From contig JAAOMT010000603.1 of the NCBI GenBank assembly GCA_016748015.1, positions 126,021-190,020 on the forward strand: a DNA stretch of 64,000 bases, written 5' to 3'. A model generated the notes under the pieces. That model had not been told where the DNA came from and made no database searches. It worked only from the letters and a program-made list of their open reading frames with translations. How positions within the stretch are numbered: position 1 is the stretch's first letter; the number at the start of each line of letters is the position of its first letter. The DNA comes from Geosiphon pyriformis. Its lineage: Eukaryota > Glomeromycota > Glomeromycetes > Archaeosporales > Geosiphonaceae. The translations under genes and the position numbers were made by a program. Below, piece after piece: positions 11,879 through 23,649 of this stretch.

Positions 11879-13416
11879 ATGTCAATATACAACGGTAACT
11901 CTCCATCCAACGGCAACACCCCTCAAAATTTCACACCCGACTTAAGCGGGGGTAACTACAGTTCCTTAACCCGAAATGCACAATATTATTTTTCTTGCGC
12001 CGAAGTTGAACAGCATTTAAACGACTCGCGGGGACGTGGGGATGTCGCCATAAATAAAGAACACGCGATCCGCTCGCAATACATTGATTTCATCGAAGCC
12101 GCTGGAAAGAAGCTTGGTCTGTACGTTTCTTGATAGGAATAATTGAGGTCGAAAAATATATTGAAATGAAATTAACTTTTTCCTGAAAAATAGGCCCCAG
12201 TTAACCATCAATACGGCCCAAGTTTTATACCAACGTTTCTTCATATTTCATTCAATGAAAGATTATCCTACGCAGTCGGGTGATCAAAAAGTTCCTGATC
12301 AAAAGGTCGTAATTCATAAATGCCTTACCACATTTCAATTTCCCTGACTTACACTTTTTATCTTAGGATGTTTGTGCCACCTGCATCTTTGTCGCCTCGA
12401 AAATCGACGAAACATATAAAAAGCACAAAGAAATTGTGATCGCGGTCAACACTCTAAGTCAAGGTCGAAGTCCTGAAAATAATGGAGATGGCCAAGTAAG
12501 AACGGGATTTATCTTCAGGACCATTTCTATTAGTGAGTTCTTTAAATTCAAATTCTCTTATTTAGTGGTTTGAGGACCAAAGGCGTAAGATTGTTAGCCT
12601 AGAAAGATTGGTTTTGGAGACCATGTGTTTTAACTTTCAAATAAAGCACCCGTTCAAGCATTTGGTTCTTTTCACAAAAAAGCTCAAAGGTCAGCATGAC
12701 GGCTTTACAAGTTAAAATTGAAAGTTTTAATCTTGATTTTAAACCAAGATTACAACTACTCGCAACCGAAAACAGGCGACCATGATCTTGCCGAAAAGGC
12801 CTGGAAAATTGCACGTGACAGGTTTGGTTCCTTTCAAAGATTCTTATAACTAAAATTGCTACCACATTGTACAAGCATTTTATCTGCAGTTATAAGACGA
12901 CGGCCTGCCTCAGATTCCCCGCCCATACAATCGCCGCCGCCTCAATCTATCTAGCAGCAAACATTCTAGGGCAAAAAGATTTTCCGAGTACCAACAGCAA
13001 AGGGGTACCATGGTACAAGATTTGCATGTCGAGGATCGAAGATGTGGAAGGTAGCTTCTCCTTTTTAGCATTTCATATAGGCTCAAAGTGCCGAATTTAG
13101 CGTAATTCTTTCACATTATATAGAGATATGCCATCTTATCCTCGATCATTACATCCAGGGGGCAAAGAAACCGAATGATCCAGTTAAACAACAATACACA
13201 ACAATTAAGATTGCTTTAAATCGATTAGCAGCAGAGCGAACTGTTAAAGGTGCTGCCGAACAAAGGGATCTTACCCCTTTCCAATCAGGTAAGTTACCAT
13301 ATTTTAGCCAGATGAATTGGTGTGGTTAACCAGGTTTAATGGGTGTGATAAGGACAATTAAAAGTTTGATGGGTGAAACCACGAGGACTAGAGTTTTGAA
13401 TGAAAGATGGTATTAA
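11879..13416 (+). CDS. Cyclin, CTD-kinase beta subunit type (Ctk2-like), 8 exons
   Basis: Spliced model 11879-12120, 12194-12305, 12367-12495, 12566-12689, 12749-12821, 12890-13050, 13124-13288, 13334-13416: 1089 nt, 362 residues, frame kept across all seven GT-AG introns. It reads as a cyclin box: INTAQVLYQRFFIFHS (helix 1), VCATCIFVASKIDETYKKH (helices 2-3), RRKIVSLERLVLETMCFNF (helices 4-5), then a second fold with FPAHTIAAASIYLAANILG. The KIDETYKK and ERLVLETMCF blocks resemble fungal Ctk2/Lsc1, the cyclin of the kinase that phosphorylates Ser2 of the RNA polymerase II tail, better than cyclin C or T. The start is the first in-frame ATG with good coding content; an in-frame upstream ATG at 11840 gives a poor extension. 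Cyclin K/T or Bur2 assignment remains possible. Confidence 0.8.
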
Positions 13417-13790
13417 AACTCTTTCCCTCATGTCTTTCGAAATACTATAGGCCAAGGAGCTCGTGTCTCAATCCATGGCATTGAGAAATATCACACAGTG
13501 AGATATCGTTTCCCTGAAGCAGGTCCTTTAAATTTTTGATGTAAGAAATATATTATTTATAGAAATTAGGTTTTTCTATCTCAAGTATTCTAATTATTAA
13601 TTTCGTTTGCACGCAACAATATCTCAGCGTCGGATGACTTTTAGATGCCTAATTAAGTCGCTAAAGTCCTTTCTCAACATAAAGCACACAATTAAGCCTA
13701 AATTTTTCTCCAAATCAATAATCAAAAAAAAAGTTATTGTTTTTGACGCTGAATCAAATATGGCTTGAAATGTTTCTTGAACTTTGAGAA
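13417..13790. other. Intergenic region between convergent genes
   Basis: 374 bp between the stop of the cyclin gene and the stop of the TRAPPC2L-like gene, which converge here. It presumably holds both 3' ends. No ORF, RNA gene or clear hairpin terminator was seen. Confidence 0.6.
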
Positions 13791-14603
13791 TTATCTTTTC
13801 TCTTCTTCTATTCCATCACTATATCTTCCAATAGAATCAATTGCTGCTATAAATCGTTTGCTTACAATTGACTTTGATCCGTCGATATTATAAAAAGGAT
13901 TACACACTTGATTAATGTATACCGTGTGTATTTTGTAGAAAATCTACATAAAAAATGCCGTTAGATGGATCTGCGGATTAAAAAGTTATTTCACAATTGA
14001 AAAAAGTACAATTACAATTTTCATGTCCAAATCTTTAATGATCGCATCAGGTACCGCAAGGACCACAATGAACTTCACCCGTGTATTGGTCAAATAACCA
14101 TAACTATGCAAAAAAATGTAGTTAAAAATAGTTATTGACGCAAACAGGTTGGCACGGTTCGACTAAAAAAAGCTTACACTGCCAGATCTTCCATAGCATA
14201 AAGTAGACCAAGGTAAGCATCGGTCGTTTTCGGCCCAGCATTAACTAAATTATAAGGGATAAATATAACGATGAGAGGTTTCACTTTATAGATCCAGATT
14301 GGATCAAGGTTAAACAAAGAATCTACATAATTATGAAATCTGACCTCGTTCCTCTATCACATCACACGATGTGTGGGCAATGTAATGATATTTCAGATCG
14401 GAATGGATGGTGCTAAAGTTTCGTACATATATGGGGTTATTCTAAATCGAAAAAGAAATCAAAGAACAAATCAGATATGAATCAAGTTTATATTGTATGG
14501 CTAATAATTCTTCGAATTGGACTAAACGGTATATTACCTGCTTCCCAATGACGGCAATGCATTGAACTTTGATGTTTGTTCTTGTGTTGGTTATAGTTGT
14601 CAT
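13791..14603 (-). CDS. TRAPPC2L-like TRAPP complex subunit (sedlin family), 5 exons
   Basis: Minus-strand exons 14538-14603, 14345-14441, 14178-14244, 14016-14103 and 13791-13943 join in frame to 471 nt, 156 residues, all with GT-AG introns. It reads as a longin-fold sedlin-type protein: IKVQCIAVIGKQNNPIYVRN at the first strands, then KYHYIAHTSCDVIEER, DAYLGLLYAMEDLAVYGYLTN, VKFIVVL and a C-terminal helix near NQVCNPFYNIDG. This order and the length (about 140-160) fit TRAPPC2L/Tca17, a subunit of the vesicle-tethering TRAPP complexes at the Golgi and endosomes, rather than TRAPPC2 itself. It is transcribed divergently from the carrier gene, with 138 bp between the two starts. The ORF track does not reveal this gene because its exons are short. 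Confidence 0.85.
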
Positions 14604-14741
14604 CTTATTAGATTTTAACCTTTATAGAAATTTGGATATAAATTATGTAAATTTCGATTTATTATTCTGCGTGATTACGTCAGATCATATCCTGTGTTTA
14701 GATAGGAAATGATCTAATTTTTCCACTTGCCTTTCTTCACT
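14604..14741. promoter_or_regulatory. Shared divergent promoter region
   Basis: 138 bp separate the start codons of the TRAPPC2L-like gene (minus) and the mitochondrial carrier gene (plus). Both promoters must lie here or overlap the first exons. It is AT-rich without a textbook TATA box. Inferred from gene layout only. Confidence 0.5.
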
Positions 14742-16305
14742 ATGGATTTCACCTCTCCAGAACAAAAAGTTACTGCTCTACCTCCATTGAGCTTGAATCC
14801 CCAAGAAATGAAATCAAAAATTACTTCTGAAGCACCTGCGACCTCAACTCATTCTCTTGGGCGTAGAAAGACCGACGGCCTAAAGGATGTGGTCTTTGGC
14901 TCGGTGAGTTTATTTTTAAATGTTCCCTCTCTTCTCACGTTTGAACCAGAGTTTATGAATGTATTATATTTTTCAGGATGCCTTTCTATTGAAACATGAC
15001 CATTTCGTTTTTCAGAATATCCTTTGCAAAGCATACACGTAATACAACAATTTTGACAAGCTATCTCGCGATTTGGTTTAAAACAATATATCCAGATCGC
15101 CGGAATGACAGGGAAATTGGTCGAGTACCCTTTTGATACGATCAAGGTCCGATTGCAATCTCAATCTCCTGAACAGCCTACTTTCAAAGGTCCGTTAGAT
15201 TGCTTCCGACAAACTTTACAGCATGAAGGATTTTTGGGATTATACAGGGTTTGTGCCTTTAACATTTGGATTTCTTTGTTAGATATCCGCTTCCAGGTTG
15301 GGGATAGGGTAAATTTCTAACGAGAAATTTTATATAAAGGGTCTTTCATCACCAATGGTTGGCGCCATGCTAGAAAACGCAATGCTATTTGTAGCATACA
15401 ATCATATACAAATGTTAATTCATGAATACACGAATCCACATTATGATCGTCAAAAACCATATGAAAAGGATTCGGAAAAACCCTCTCTTGAATTATACCA
15501 ACTTTGCATAGCCGGTGGATTAGCTGGAGGATTAGCATCGTTGTTACTGACACCAATTGAACTCGTCAAGTGTAAATTACAAGTTCAAGAAACGTTAAAT
15601 TACAATGCCAATAATATTGAGGCCAAATCGACTTTTAGTCACAGTGAACCTGTTCATACGACTGGCGGTAGTGGTATTTATAATAGTGCAAAGCCTGGGA
15701 TTTATTTGTCGGCAGCAAAAAATCCCAATTTCAATGGTCCCTATTCTGTAATCAAACACACATTCAAAAATAATGGTGTAGTGGGTTTCTTTAGAGGACT
15801 CTTTCCTACACTGGTTCGTGAATCCATTGGAGGTTCTGTATGGTTTGGAACATACGAATATATCACCCGATTATTTATTCAACAAAAACAGAACAATTTG
15901 GGTTCTAACGTAGTGGTGACAAAGTCGGACCTTAATCCTATGCAATTAATGACCGCTGGTGCTTTTGCGGGAATGGGCTATAACTTTTCAGCCTTCCCTG
16001 CCGACTCGATCAAGAGTGTCATGCAAACCGAGGAAGAAATGATGCTAGCTGCTGCGCAGCGAGTCAATAAACGTTCTTTCTTTCAAATCGGAAGAGATTT
16101 ATATAAAGCAGATGGAATTCGTGTTTTCTATCGAGGATGCGGAATAACTGTCGCCAGAGCAGCGCCTTCTAGTGGCATCATTTTTATGACATATGTAGGT
16201 CACTATTTTATCTTGGGATCTGACAATATTGTGTATTTTGCCAAGTCTAATTCTTTATTATATCTCTGTCTAGGAATCTTTATCTCGGCGCTTTTCATGA
16301 AATAG
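14742..16305 (+). CDS. Mitochondrial carrier, ornithine transporter type (Ort1/ARG13-like), 3 exons
   Basis: Exons 14742-14903, 15096-15248 and 15340-16305 join in frame to 426 residues. Three tandem carrier repeats show the signature motifs: PFDTIK (residues 66-71, after [13 protein letters not shown]), TPIELVK in repeat 2 and PADSIK in repeat 3. The blocks [25 protein letters not shown] and [16 protein letters not shown] are typical of mitochondrial ornithine/arginine carriers, which export ornithine from the matrix for arginine synthesis at the inner membrane. The protein is longer than usual (about 300) because of an N-terminal leader of about 50 residues and a loop of some 50 residues within repeat 2. 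A related basic amino acid or carnitine carrier cannot be excluded. The ATG at 14742 is the first in this frame. Confidence 0.82.
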
Positions 16306-16852
16306 TTAAAGAATTCCCCTGGCGGATTTTGTATAATTTATCATGGAATTTATTAACAATTTGACCAGCAAAAATAAATCACGTGCTTCTAATGATGCCT
16401 CCTCGATAAAAATATTTGCTTAATAATGATCAGTTACTTAGTAATTACTTACCAGACTCAAATAAATACCCCACCTTTTTCCTGAGCTAACTTCTCAAAA
16501 TGCTGATGCTACCACCACAACCTCTGCTACCAAGAAAACTTACCTCTACACCCAAAGCAAAAAGAGGATCGCTTAAGCGATAAAACAACTTCTCCGATTC
16601 CCAATATATGAGCTCGTCAGCAATATCAGGTCTGTGTCAAATTCAAGCGCCAAGGGCTTAAAGACGAACAAGCCACGATGCTGTCTTCGACGATGCAAAC
16701 TTTGACGAGCACAAACTCTTTTAGGATTTTCCTGCCGTCAACATAGTCTTCATCCGTCGCATACAGGGAAGGAAAGCTTCTTGCCATGGACGAGAACGCA
16801 GGAACAAAAAAGTGCAAGAAAGACTCAAGGCATCCTTAAACGCATACTAGTC
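16306..16852. other. Region between carrier gene and Fanzor relic
   Basis: The first ~130 bp are the AT-rich 3' flank of the carrier gene. From an ATG at 16500 a short Pro/Lys-rich frame (LPPQPLLPRKLTSTPKAKRG) runs to a stop at 16581, and further broken frames follow. Because the next block is the N-terminal domain of the Fanzor relic, this may be its basic N-terminal extension, but there is not enough signal to assign it. Confidence 0.4.
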
Positions 16853-18152
16853 AAGATGTATCCCAACCACCCTCAGAACCAGCTATTAAAACGATGAATG
16901 GGTTTGGCGAGATTTGCCTTTAATACTGTGGTGGGATGGAGCAAAGGACGTCGCATGATTATGATACAAGATATATCATGGAAAGAGGATGTTTAAAACC
17001 TGTGACGTTTCAATGAAGACGTCTTCTTTTTGATGATGTTTCGGGTATCTGGTGAAAGAAAATTTCACAGAGCCACTATCCGTCTTAGCATGCTCTTAAG
17101 AGGTCGCTTAGGCTCAGATCACAGACAAAGCATTGATCACGCATTGGTTGCGCGAAAGGAAGTTATTAAATGGAATGCACAGTGGCAAAAATTTGGATCA
17201 ACACATCATCTTTCTTTTAAATCTCGTAAGGCACTGTATCACACTATAACAATTAGTGGTCAGAATTTTGCCAAGTTACCTTGGAATCTTACCTTCACAC
17301 TCCACCAATATATGCATATGCACATCAGCACAAGGTAAAGATAATAGATTTTTACGTGTTTGTTTTTTTTAAAAAATTGGTTATATCATTATTCATGTCG
17401 TTTTTATGCCATTTTTTATTCTTTATTTTTAAAGATAAACATGTATTATGGCCTCTCAGCTTCGAAAAAAAGCGTAGAAATAACAAGTGGCCCAATCCAC
17501 ACAAAATCACATGTGATGGCAAGCTCACTTACTATCGTAAAACTAAGGAGTGGAAGTTTGCCTGGGTATACTAGACGCAAGAAAAGCTCCGCGAAACCCA
17601 AGCGGATGGCTCTGTTCATGCAGTCTCCACAGATCCGGGCATTCGCATCATTTACATGATATTACAAAAAAGGCGTAGACAAAATAGACTTTTGTAGCAT
17701 CAGTCGTATTGTTCGCCTCTGGAAGTTAAATATCTCTTCAAAATGTAAGAAAGCTAAAACCAAAAGATTAGAAAAGGCGACTGAGTGCATACGTCTAAAG
17801 ATCTTACACGTGTGGATAGAAAGACTGTCGCATTTTCGGCCCGGATTTCGAGGTATCGGACATGGTGAATCGAAAAATGAAAAAAATCAGACAAGAAACA
17901 TTTAAAAAGATACTATGCTGGGGGCACTATCGATTTTGTCAACTTTCTGATCGCCAAGGAAGAAGAATTGGGAGTCCGAGTTATCATCCAAAATCTTATA
18001 CCTCTAAAACTTGTAGCTGGTGTGCAAATATCCAAAGAATCGGAGAATCTGAGGGGTACATCTGCCTGAATTGTTGGCTTTTTATCGATAGAGATAATAA
18101 TGGCGCTCAGGAATCTTCCTCCGGGTATTGCTTGGTCCATGCAGGAAATAAC
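16853..18152 (+). pseudogene. Fanzor nuclease relic (eukaryotic TnpB homologue)
   Basis: Pieces in different frames, in the order of TnpB/Fanzor proteins. N-terminal domain at 16853-16945: KMYPNHPQNQLLKR, stop at the expected Trp, then MGLARFAFNTVV. HLSFKSRKALYHTITI near 17205. A probable intron at 17334-17432. RuvC-I Asp in STDPGIRIIY (codon 17632-17634). A basic helical segment with ISRIVRLW and RLEKATECIRLKI (17696-17800). RuvC-II Glu in DFEVSDM (codon 17850-17852), then GHYRFCQ. Zinc finger SYTSKTCSWC ... YICLNC (about 17994-18070). RuvC-III Asp in IDRDNNGA (about 18085-18108). At least three frameshifts and two stops break it, including a shift around 17940 with LIAKEEELGVRVII in another frame. 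Family knowledge: Fanzors are RNA-guided nucleases spread by transposons. All RuvC carboxylates are still encoded, but no single frame spans them. Confidence 0.88.
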
Positions 18153-18239
18153 AGGCACTACATGGGAATGCTTAGTATTGCCTATTATTGATGTTTCATA
18201 ATCCATCCGATCCTGCAATTTTACAAATAAAAAAGTACT

Positions 18240-18257
18240 CCACTTGAATTTAAGTGG
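18240..18257 (+). other. Short inverted repeat downstream of the Fanzor relic
   Basis: CCACTTGAATTTAAGTGG can fold into a 6-bp stem with a 6-base loop (9 bp with one mismatch). It lies about 90 bp past the end of the Fanzor coding relic, in the area where a guide RNA or element end would be expected. The link to Fanzor is only positional. Confidence 0.35.
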
Positions 18258-19361
18258 TAACTCTAATCTAAAGAATTCTTTCTTGAACGAGAATCATACA
18301 ATTTAATTGTCCGTTGATCACCAATCAAAAGAAGCAGGGCGGGGTCTCCATCAGGAAAAGCAATGTCATCATAAACAAAACTGTGTTTTGCGGTACTGAG
18401 CTTTATTAACCCATGAATCCCTTGGCTAAGTCTCACGAAGTGGACGCTTTGGATGAGTTTGCACTTTAATCGACTCTTGTTACTGAGCTACCATTACAAA
18501 CTACGGAAGATAAGCTGTGGTTGGCCTCTATGAACTTCGGATACGTGTTGTTGTATGGGGCTCATATCAATAGAATGTTGGCCTTACTATTAGGAGACAT
18601 CTTTGTGATGTTTCTTTGATGATGCTTTGTCATCGTTGTTGCCTGCTTTGCTGTATTTGTACGGTTTATTGTTTTGAATGTGAAATACAATTGAAAAAAG
18701 CAAAACTCAGAAGATTACTAAAGTGTTTAAATATTTATATTTAAAAAAATCAAATATATTATATTTCTATTAAATGAAATTAAATTGATATTTACAATTG
18801 GCCATAATCTATTGGTAAATTATATACTTTATGTTAAATTTAATAAATCAAAGAAATATTAGTGTTTTTTTTATTTTTTAATCTATAAAAAAATAATAAT
18901 ATTTTAATTTGATTTAAAAATGGTCTAATTAAAAATATTATATTAAGTCATTAGTTAGACATATATTTTAAAATGTTACCATTGCTTTTTAATAAAAATT
19001 AACAGTGAATTACAAAATATGTTAAAAATACTGCTTATAAATAACCAAGGATTAAAAATAACTATTTTAAACGTTCATTCTTGTTTCACCCTTTCAACGT
19101 TCACGACGAGAGATTACCTATTGCTGTTAAACTGCATTAAGTGCAGTAAATCATATTTGTGTGTTTCAGATGGTAACAATTCAATTGGACTTGCCGTCAT
19201 TATTATCAATTGATTTGAATAGTTCACCTTTCCTTATGCGGCATTTATTTGTACGACTCAAACTAGCTCGTCTCTTCAACTTATTATATTTTTCGACTCT
19301 TTCCAGACCATCAAAAAACATTTTCTAACATTAAATATTTTGGTCAGAAAATTCGAAATTA
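18258..19361. other. Intergenic region upstream of SKT5
   Basis: 18258-18700 has gene-like base composition but no intact frame; it may be the remains of the Fanzor-bearing element or of another gene. 18720-19020 is very AT-rich. 19220-19361 is the likely promoter and 5' UTR of SKT5, with an AT-rich TTATTATATTTTT stretch near 19280. The small frame at 19019-19213 looks spurious. Confidence 0.5.
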
Positions 19362-21793
19362 ATGCAGAAGCAATATCAACCTCAGCATGATTTTAGAGGA
19401 ATAACCCGGTCCCCACACCGTGAAAATTCAGGAATTTTGCACAGGCAAAATACTTATTCACCGCAACCAGAGCATAGTCAAATACCCCCTGCTGGACATC
19501 AAATGGATCCGCCTATTTATGGTAGTCTACGCAGACAAGAGACATATGCTTCGAGAAACCAAGGTCGGCATGGACCACTACCAACACCACCAGGACAGGA
19601 TCAACAAGATCCCCACGGACAAAATACTTATATGGGAATGTCTGGGCCACCACAAATTCAAACACAATTGCCGGACCAAAAAAATGGACACTCAAGACCA
19701 AGTGTAAATTATTCTCCTCACCCTGAGGTTTTACAAAGTCGACCACCACCTGGACATCAACTAGAGGCTCGAGATTTACAACGACAAAACAGTGTCTCTC
19801 CTCATTCTTACACTCGACAAACACCACCGCTAAGATCTCAACGAGAACCTCGTGAGTTGGAAAGATCTAACACTGTTTCATCCCATCCTGATAGGGGGTC
19901 GCCGCAAGATGCTTATCATCGAAGGGAAAATAATACATCGCAGTATCCAACGGATCCAAGAAACGGCCTTGATCCTTCTCGACAAAATAGCATGGATTCA
20001 TCTCCGTATCCCCAACCACCTCATAATCGAGAAGGGGAAATGTTATATTATGATGAACATTATGATCCTCGTGGGCATAACTCAAATCAGCCCAATCAAA
20101 CTGGATATCCTGAAGGTAATTATGAGTATCCTCTACATCCCCCCGCATATTATCATTCTCAAGGGCAATATTCCGCACAAATTGAATACGTGCCTCAGCA
20201 TGAATATCCTCCATCACAGGAGGGTTATATTTCCCAAAATGGTTATCAACCACACCAACAACGTGGAGGCTATGGGTATGATGGGTATGAACAAAATTAT
20301 CCGTCAGAAGATCCTTATTATGGTTATCCACGATACGATGATTATCCACATGACCCTCCATACTATAACGAGCAAGGATATACACAAGAAGGATATCCTT
20401 CACAAGATTACCATATAGACCCATCACAGGAAAGGTCATCACCTGGATATCAATACCCAATAGACTCCTCATTACCAAAACGACAATATTCTAAAGCTGA
20501 TAATTCAAGTACTGCGAAAAATGGTGTTGAGAAACCCTTGTACACGATGGAAGCTATGGAAGAGCATCGCACCAAGGCGAAAAATAATGGAGATCCATTG
20601 TCGTTGTTTAATTTTGCAAAGTATTTGATTGAAGCTGCGGCAGAAGCTGGAGAAGATGATCCGAATTCCAAGAATTCAAAAAAAATAAAAGACAATTTAC
20701 TTCAAGAGGCTATTAAAATACTCAAACGTTTAGCCACACAAGGAATGGGGTTTGGCAAGCCAGCCTACCCTGAAGCCCAATTTTATCTAGCAAACGTGTA
20801 TGGAAATGGTGCATTAGGCCTGCAGATTGATCTTGAAAAAGCTTTTAACTTGTACATGCAAGCATCTAAACAAAACCATTCTTCTGCGACATATCGTACC
20901 GCTGTGTGTTATGATCTGGGCGCGGGAACAAAACGAGACCCTCATCGTGCTACTCAATTTTATCGAAAGGCTGCGGCTTTAGGAGATACTGCTGCAATGT
21001 TCAAACTTGGGATGATCCTTTTAGACGGATTATTGTCACAAAACAAAAATCCGCGAGAAGCTTTCACTTGGCTTAAGCGTGCGGCTCAAAATGCCGATTC
21101 TGCTAATGCTCATGCACTTCATCAACTCGGATTATTACACGAGAAAAAAGATATTCAGAAGGAAATCCCCTCAATAATACATGATGAACATTTTGCTTTG
21201 GAACAATTTCATAAGGCCGCAGATTATGGTTATCCACTCTCATGTCTTCGATTGGGTTGTGTTTATGAATACGGTCAGCTTGGGGCTCAAGTTAACCCAC
21301 AAAAGTCGATTTACTATTATTCTAAAGCAGCGGAAAAAGGTGAACCAGAGGCAGAGATAGCTCTATCAGGCTGGTATTTAACCGGTAGTGAGCCAGTGTT
21401 AAAGCAATCAGATACAGAAGCTTATCTATGGGCACGTAAAGCTGCTGATAAGGGCTTAGCTAAAGCAGAATATGCAATAGGATATTACTCTGAGGTGGGA
21501 ATTGGGGTTTCTCAAGATGCCGAAGAGGCAAGGCGTTGGTATCTTCGTGCTGCAGGTAATATAGACCATGAGAATCTTATTCAAATTCTTAATTCGATTA
21601 CAATGAATGTGCTATGTATCGTCGACCTAAATATACTCAATTTAACCCTTTAAATACCCGAAATTCAGCACAAGGTAACAAAAGAGCACAGCATCGCCTC
21701 ACTGAATTAAAGAAGTTGGGCAATATGAAGCGTGTTAAGCCAGAAAGGCATACCCGGGCTCAAACTAAAAAAGAAGACTGCGTAATCTCCTGA
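19362..21793 (+). CDS. SKT5: Chitin synthase activator Skt5/Chs4-like, Sel1 repeats, C-terminal CaaX box
   Basis: Exon 1 19362-21555, intron 21556-21674 (GT-AG), exon 2 21675-21793: 2313 nt, 770 residues. Residues 1 to about 390 are a disordered Pro/Gln/Tyr/His-rich tail. About 400-735 form a series of Sel1-like helical repeats (AQFYLANVYGNG, ATQFYRKAAALGDTAAMFKL, AYLWARKAADKG, ARRWYLRAAGNKRAQHRL). Using the intron removes a run of non-conserved residues read in the unspliced frame, restores the last repeat, and gives a basic tail ending CVIS, a farnesylation-type CaaX box. In yeast, prenylated Skt5/Chs4 activates and localises chitin synthase III at the bud neck and septum; a similar role is inferred here. 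The start ATG is the first in frame. Confidence 0.9.
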
Positions 21794-22820
21794 AATTTTA
21801 TTTATTTATTTATTTATCATAGGTAAATTTTATTTTTTTCCTTAAGGTGATTTTTTTGATTATTACCTCATTCATTCTTTATATCTCCCTTTTTACAGAT
21901 TATTCATCCGATAGAGAATTGTATTATAGTTTTTAAAGCCAAGTGCATGGAAATATGATATCACTTTTTCAAATTCATCTGGGGGAAATGCATTGACAAA
22001 TTTGGACTTTATGAACCAATTTATAATTTATTTGAAATATTTAATCTTCCATTCATTTACCGCTTCCGAACAACATAAAAAGCCACTCACTAGATGCATA
22101 TATGAAACAAGAGTTGCTAAATAAACTTTTCTAATATAGAGAATACCAGTTGCTCAAGATAATAACCAAACTCATTCCAAGGTGCACCTTCCCTTGATAC
22201 AAGGAACTTATTAATGGCTCATGAAACATTTTTTTTTCTGTGTTGCAACCTTCAAAAGTAAACATACGGGCTACTTTTTCTCAAATGGCTCAAACTTTAG
22301 TTTAATAATTTAAATTAAAAATTTCTTTGCTGAAGTGGATAATGATTTTTCTAGCCTTAATAGTTATGTTACCCTTCAACATCTCCCAAAGACACAAACA
22401 TTTTATATCTGATATTCAGGAACAAAAAATATTGCAACCATTTCTGTACCTTTTCCAAAAAGAAGTTTAATCCGATCCTTTGAATTGAAGAATACGATGC
22501 ATGGGCATTTAGGCTATAAATTTTATTTGAGCTCTTTTGCATTTAGAAGAGCTCTATATTTAACATTGTGGTCCAACAATAAGGATTGAATCTGACATCT
22601 AAGCTCAATATGTTAAATCCCATCAATATTTTTTTTATTTTTTTGGAAGGAATTCTATACAATTGGATCATCTTAATAATATATAAATAATTATCTTTTC
22701 ACGTATTTGGGAATCAAATATCGTATGGTCTTAGTCTTATGATTCTTTTTAAGAATATAGAATAATAAAAATAAAAACATTCCAAATAACAAAAAGAAAA
22801 GTAATTTCCAATTAAGATGA
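21794..22820. other. Intergenic region downstream of SKT5
   Basis: Contains the SKT5 3' UTR (an ATTTATTTATTT stretch at 21800) and then AT-rich sequence without a supported gene, RNA or repeat boundary. Confidence 0.6.
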
Positions 22821-23000
22821 ATGTTTACACCCACTAAGGATCCGATGAACCGAACCGAACCAAATTTTCAAAGTAGGTTTGGTTCGAATTCGAAGTTGAA
22901 TCTTTTTGACAAGTCTGAATTCAGTTCAGGTGTGGTTCAAAGATTACAAACTTGTTCAAATTTGATGAAATTAAAAAAAAATTTTGTATTATTTGTTCAT
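22821..23000. repeat. GAACC-type repeat patch left of the decayed LINE
   Basis: Contains GAACCGAACCGAACC followed by GGTTTGGTTCGAATTCG and further GTTC motifs. Such (GAACC)n / GGTTCG patches occur in subterminal parts of some DNA transposons. A similar but more AT-shifted patch (repeated AAACTTAAACC) occurs at about 30400-30800, on the other side of the LINE. Identity unknown. Confidence 0.4.
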
Positions 23001-23649
23001 TAATCATTACTTTGTTTAATTACTATGATCAGTTAAAAAGATATATAAAACTATACATATATGACAACTTTACTCTTCAACTTACCAAAATGAATTCATT
23101 GTTTGTTATTAAAGATTTAAAATTCAAAATAATAGAATTTGATAATTTAAATAGTCCAAATATTAATATCTTTAATAAATGTAATTTTCAAAGTAAGATA
23201 TAGAACTATTTTGATAAGTTTAAGTAGACAAAAAAAAACAGTTAAATGTACAGTCTTAAAATACGTACATAAAACCATTTTTTTGTGGAATTATAAACAC
23301 TAACAAATTTTTATAGTGCTATTTAAAAACTTTTCACTAAACAGTATATGTTATAACAGAAAAATATTATAAAAAAGTTAAAATATTCAAAAATATTACA
23401 GTTTAATTTTAATAGATGAAATTGCTATTTTTTTTGTGATTTTTTGGCCAATCTAATTAGAAAACTGCTTTAATCTTTTGTAATAACTGTTATTAATATT
23501 AATAATAAAAAACTTTGTAATATAATTATTATCTGGTTTATTAACTATTAGTAATTATTTGTTGTAATAAAAAATTCTAAATTAATTAAAATATTTTAAT
23601 ATTTAAATCTTTTGTTTGGAATATATTGATATTTAAAACCAAATTACAA
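23001..23649. other. AT-rich region, nothing assignable
   Basis: No supported gene or repeat; CG dinucleotides are almost absent. Confidence 0.5.

Noticed and set aside
16500-18152. Treating the Fanzor region as a bacterial IS605-type insertion or contamination.
   Set aside because: A probable intron, the flanking spliced fungal genes and fungal-like base composition argue for a resident eukaryotic element.
19019-19213. 64-residue reading frame upstream of SKT5.
   Set aside because: No similarity that I recognise, AT-rich context, lies in the likely promoter region.
19867-20478. Long reading frame on the minus strand (and another on the plus strand at 19852-20418) inside SKT5.
   Set aside because: Both overlap the low-complexity Pro/Gln/Tyr-rich part of SKT5 and contain no recognisable domain; they follow from codon bias in that region.
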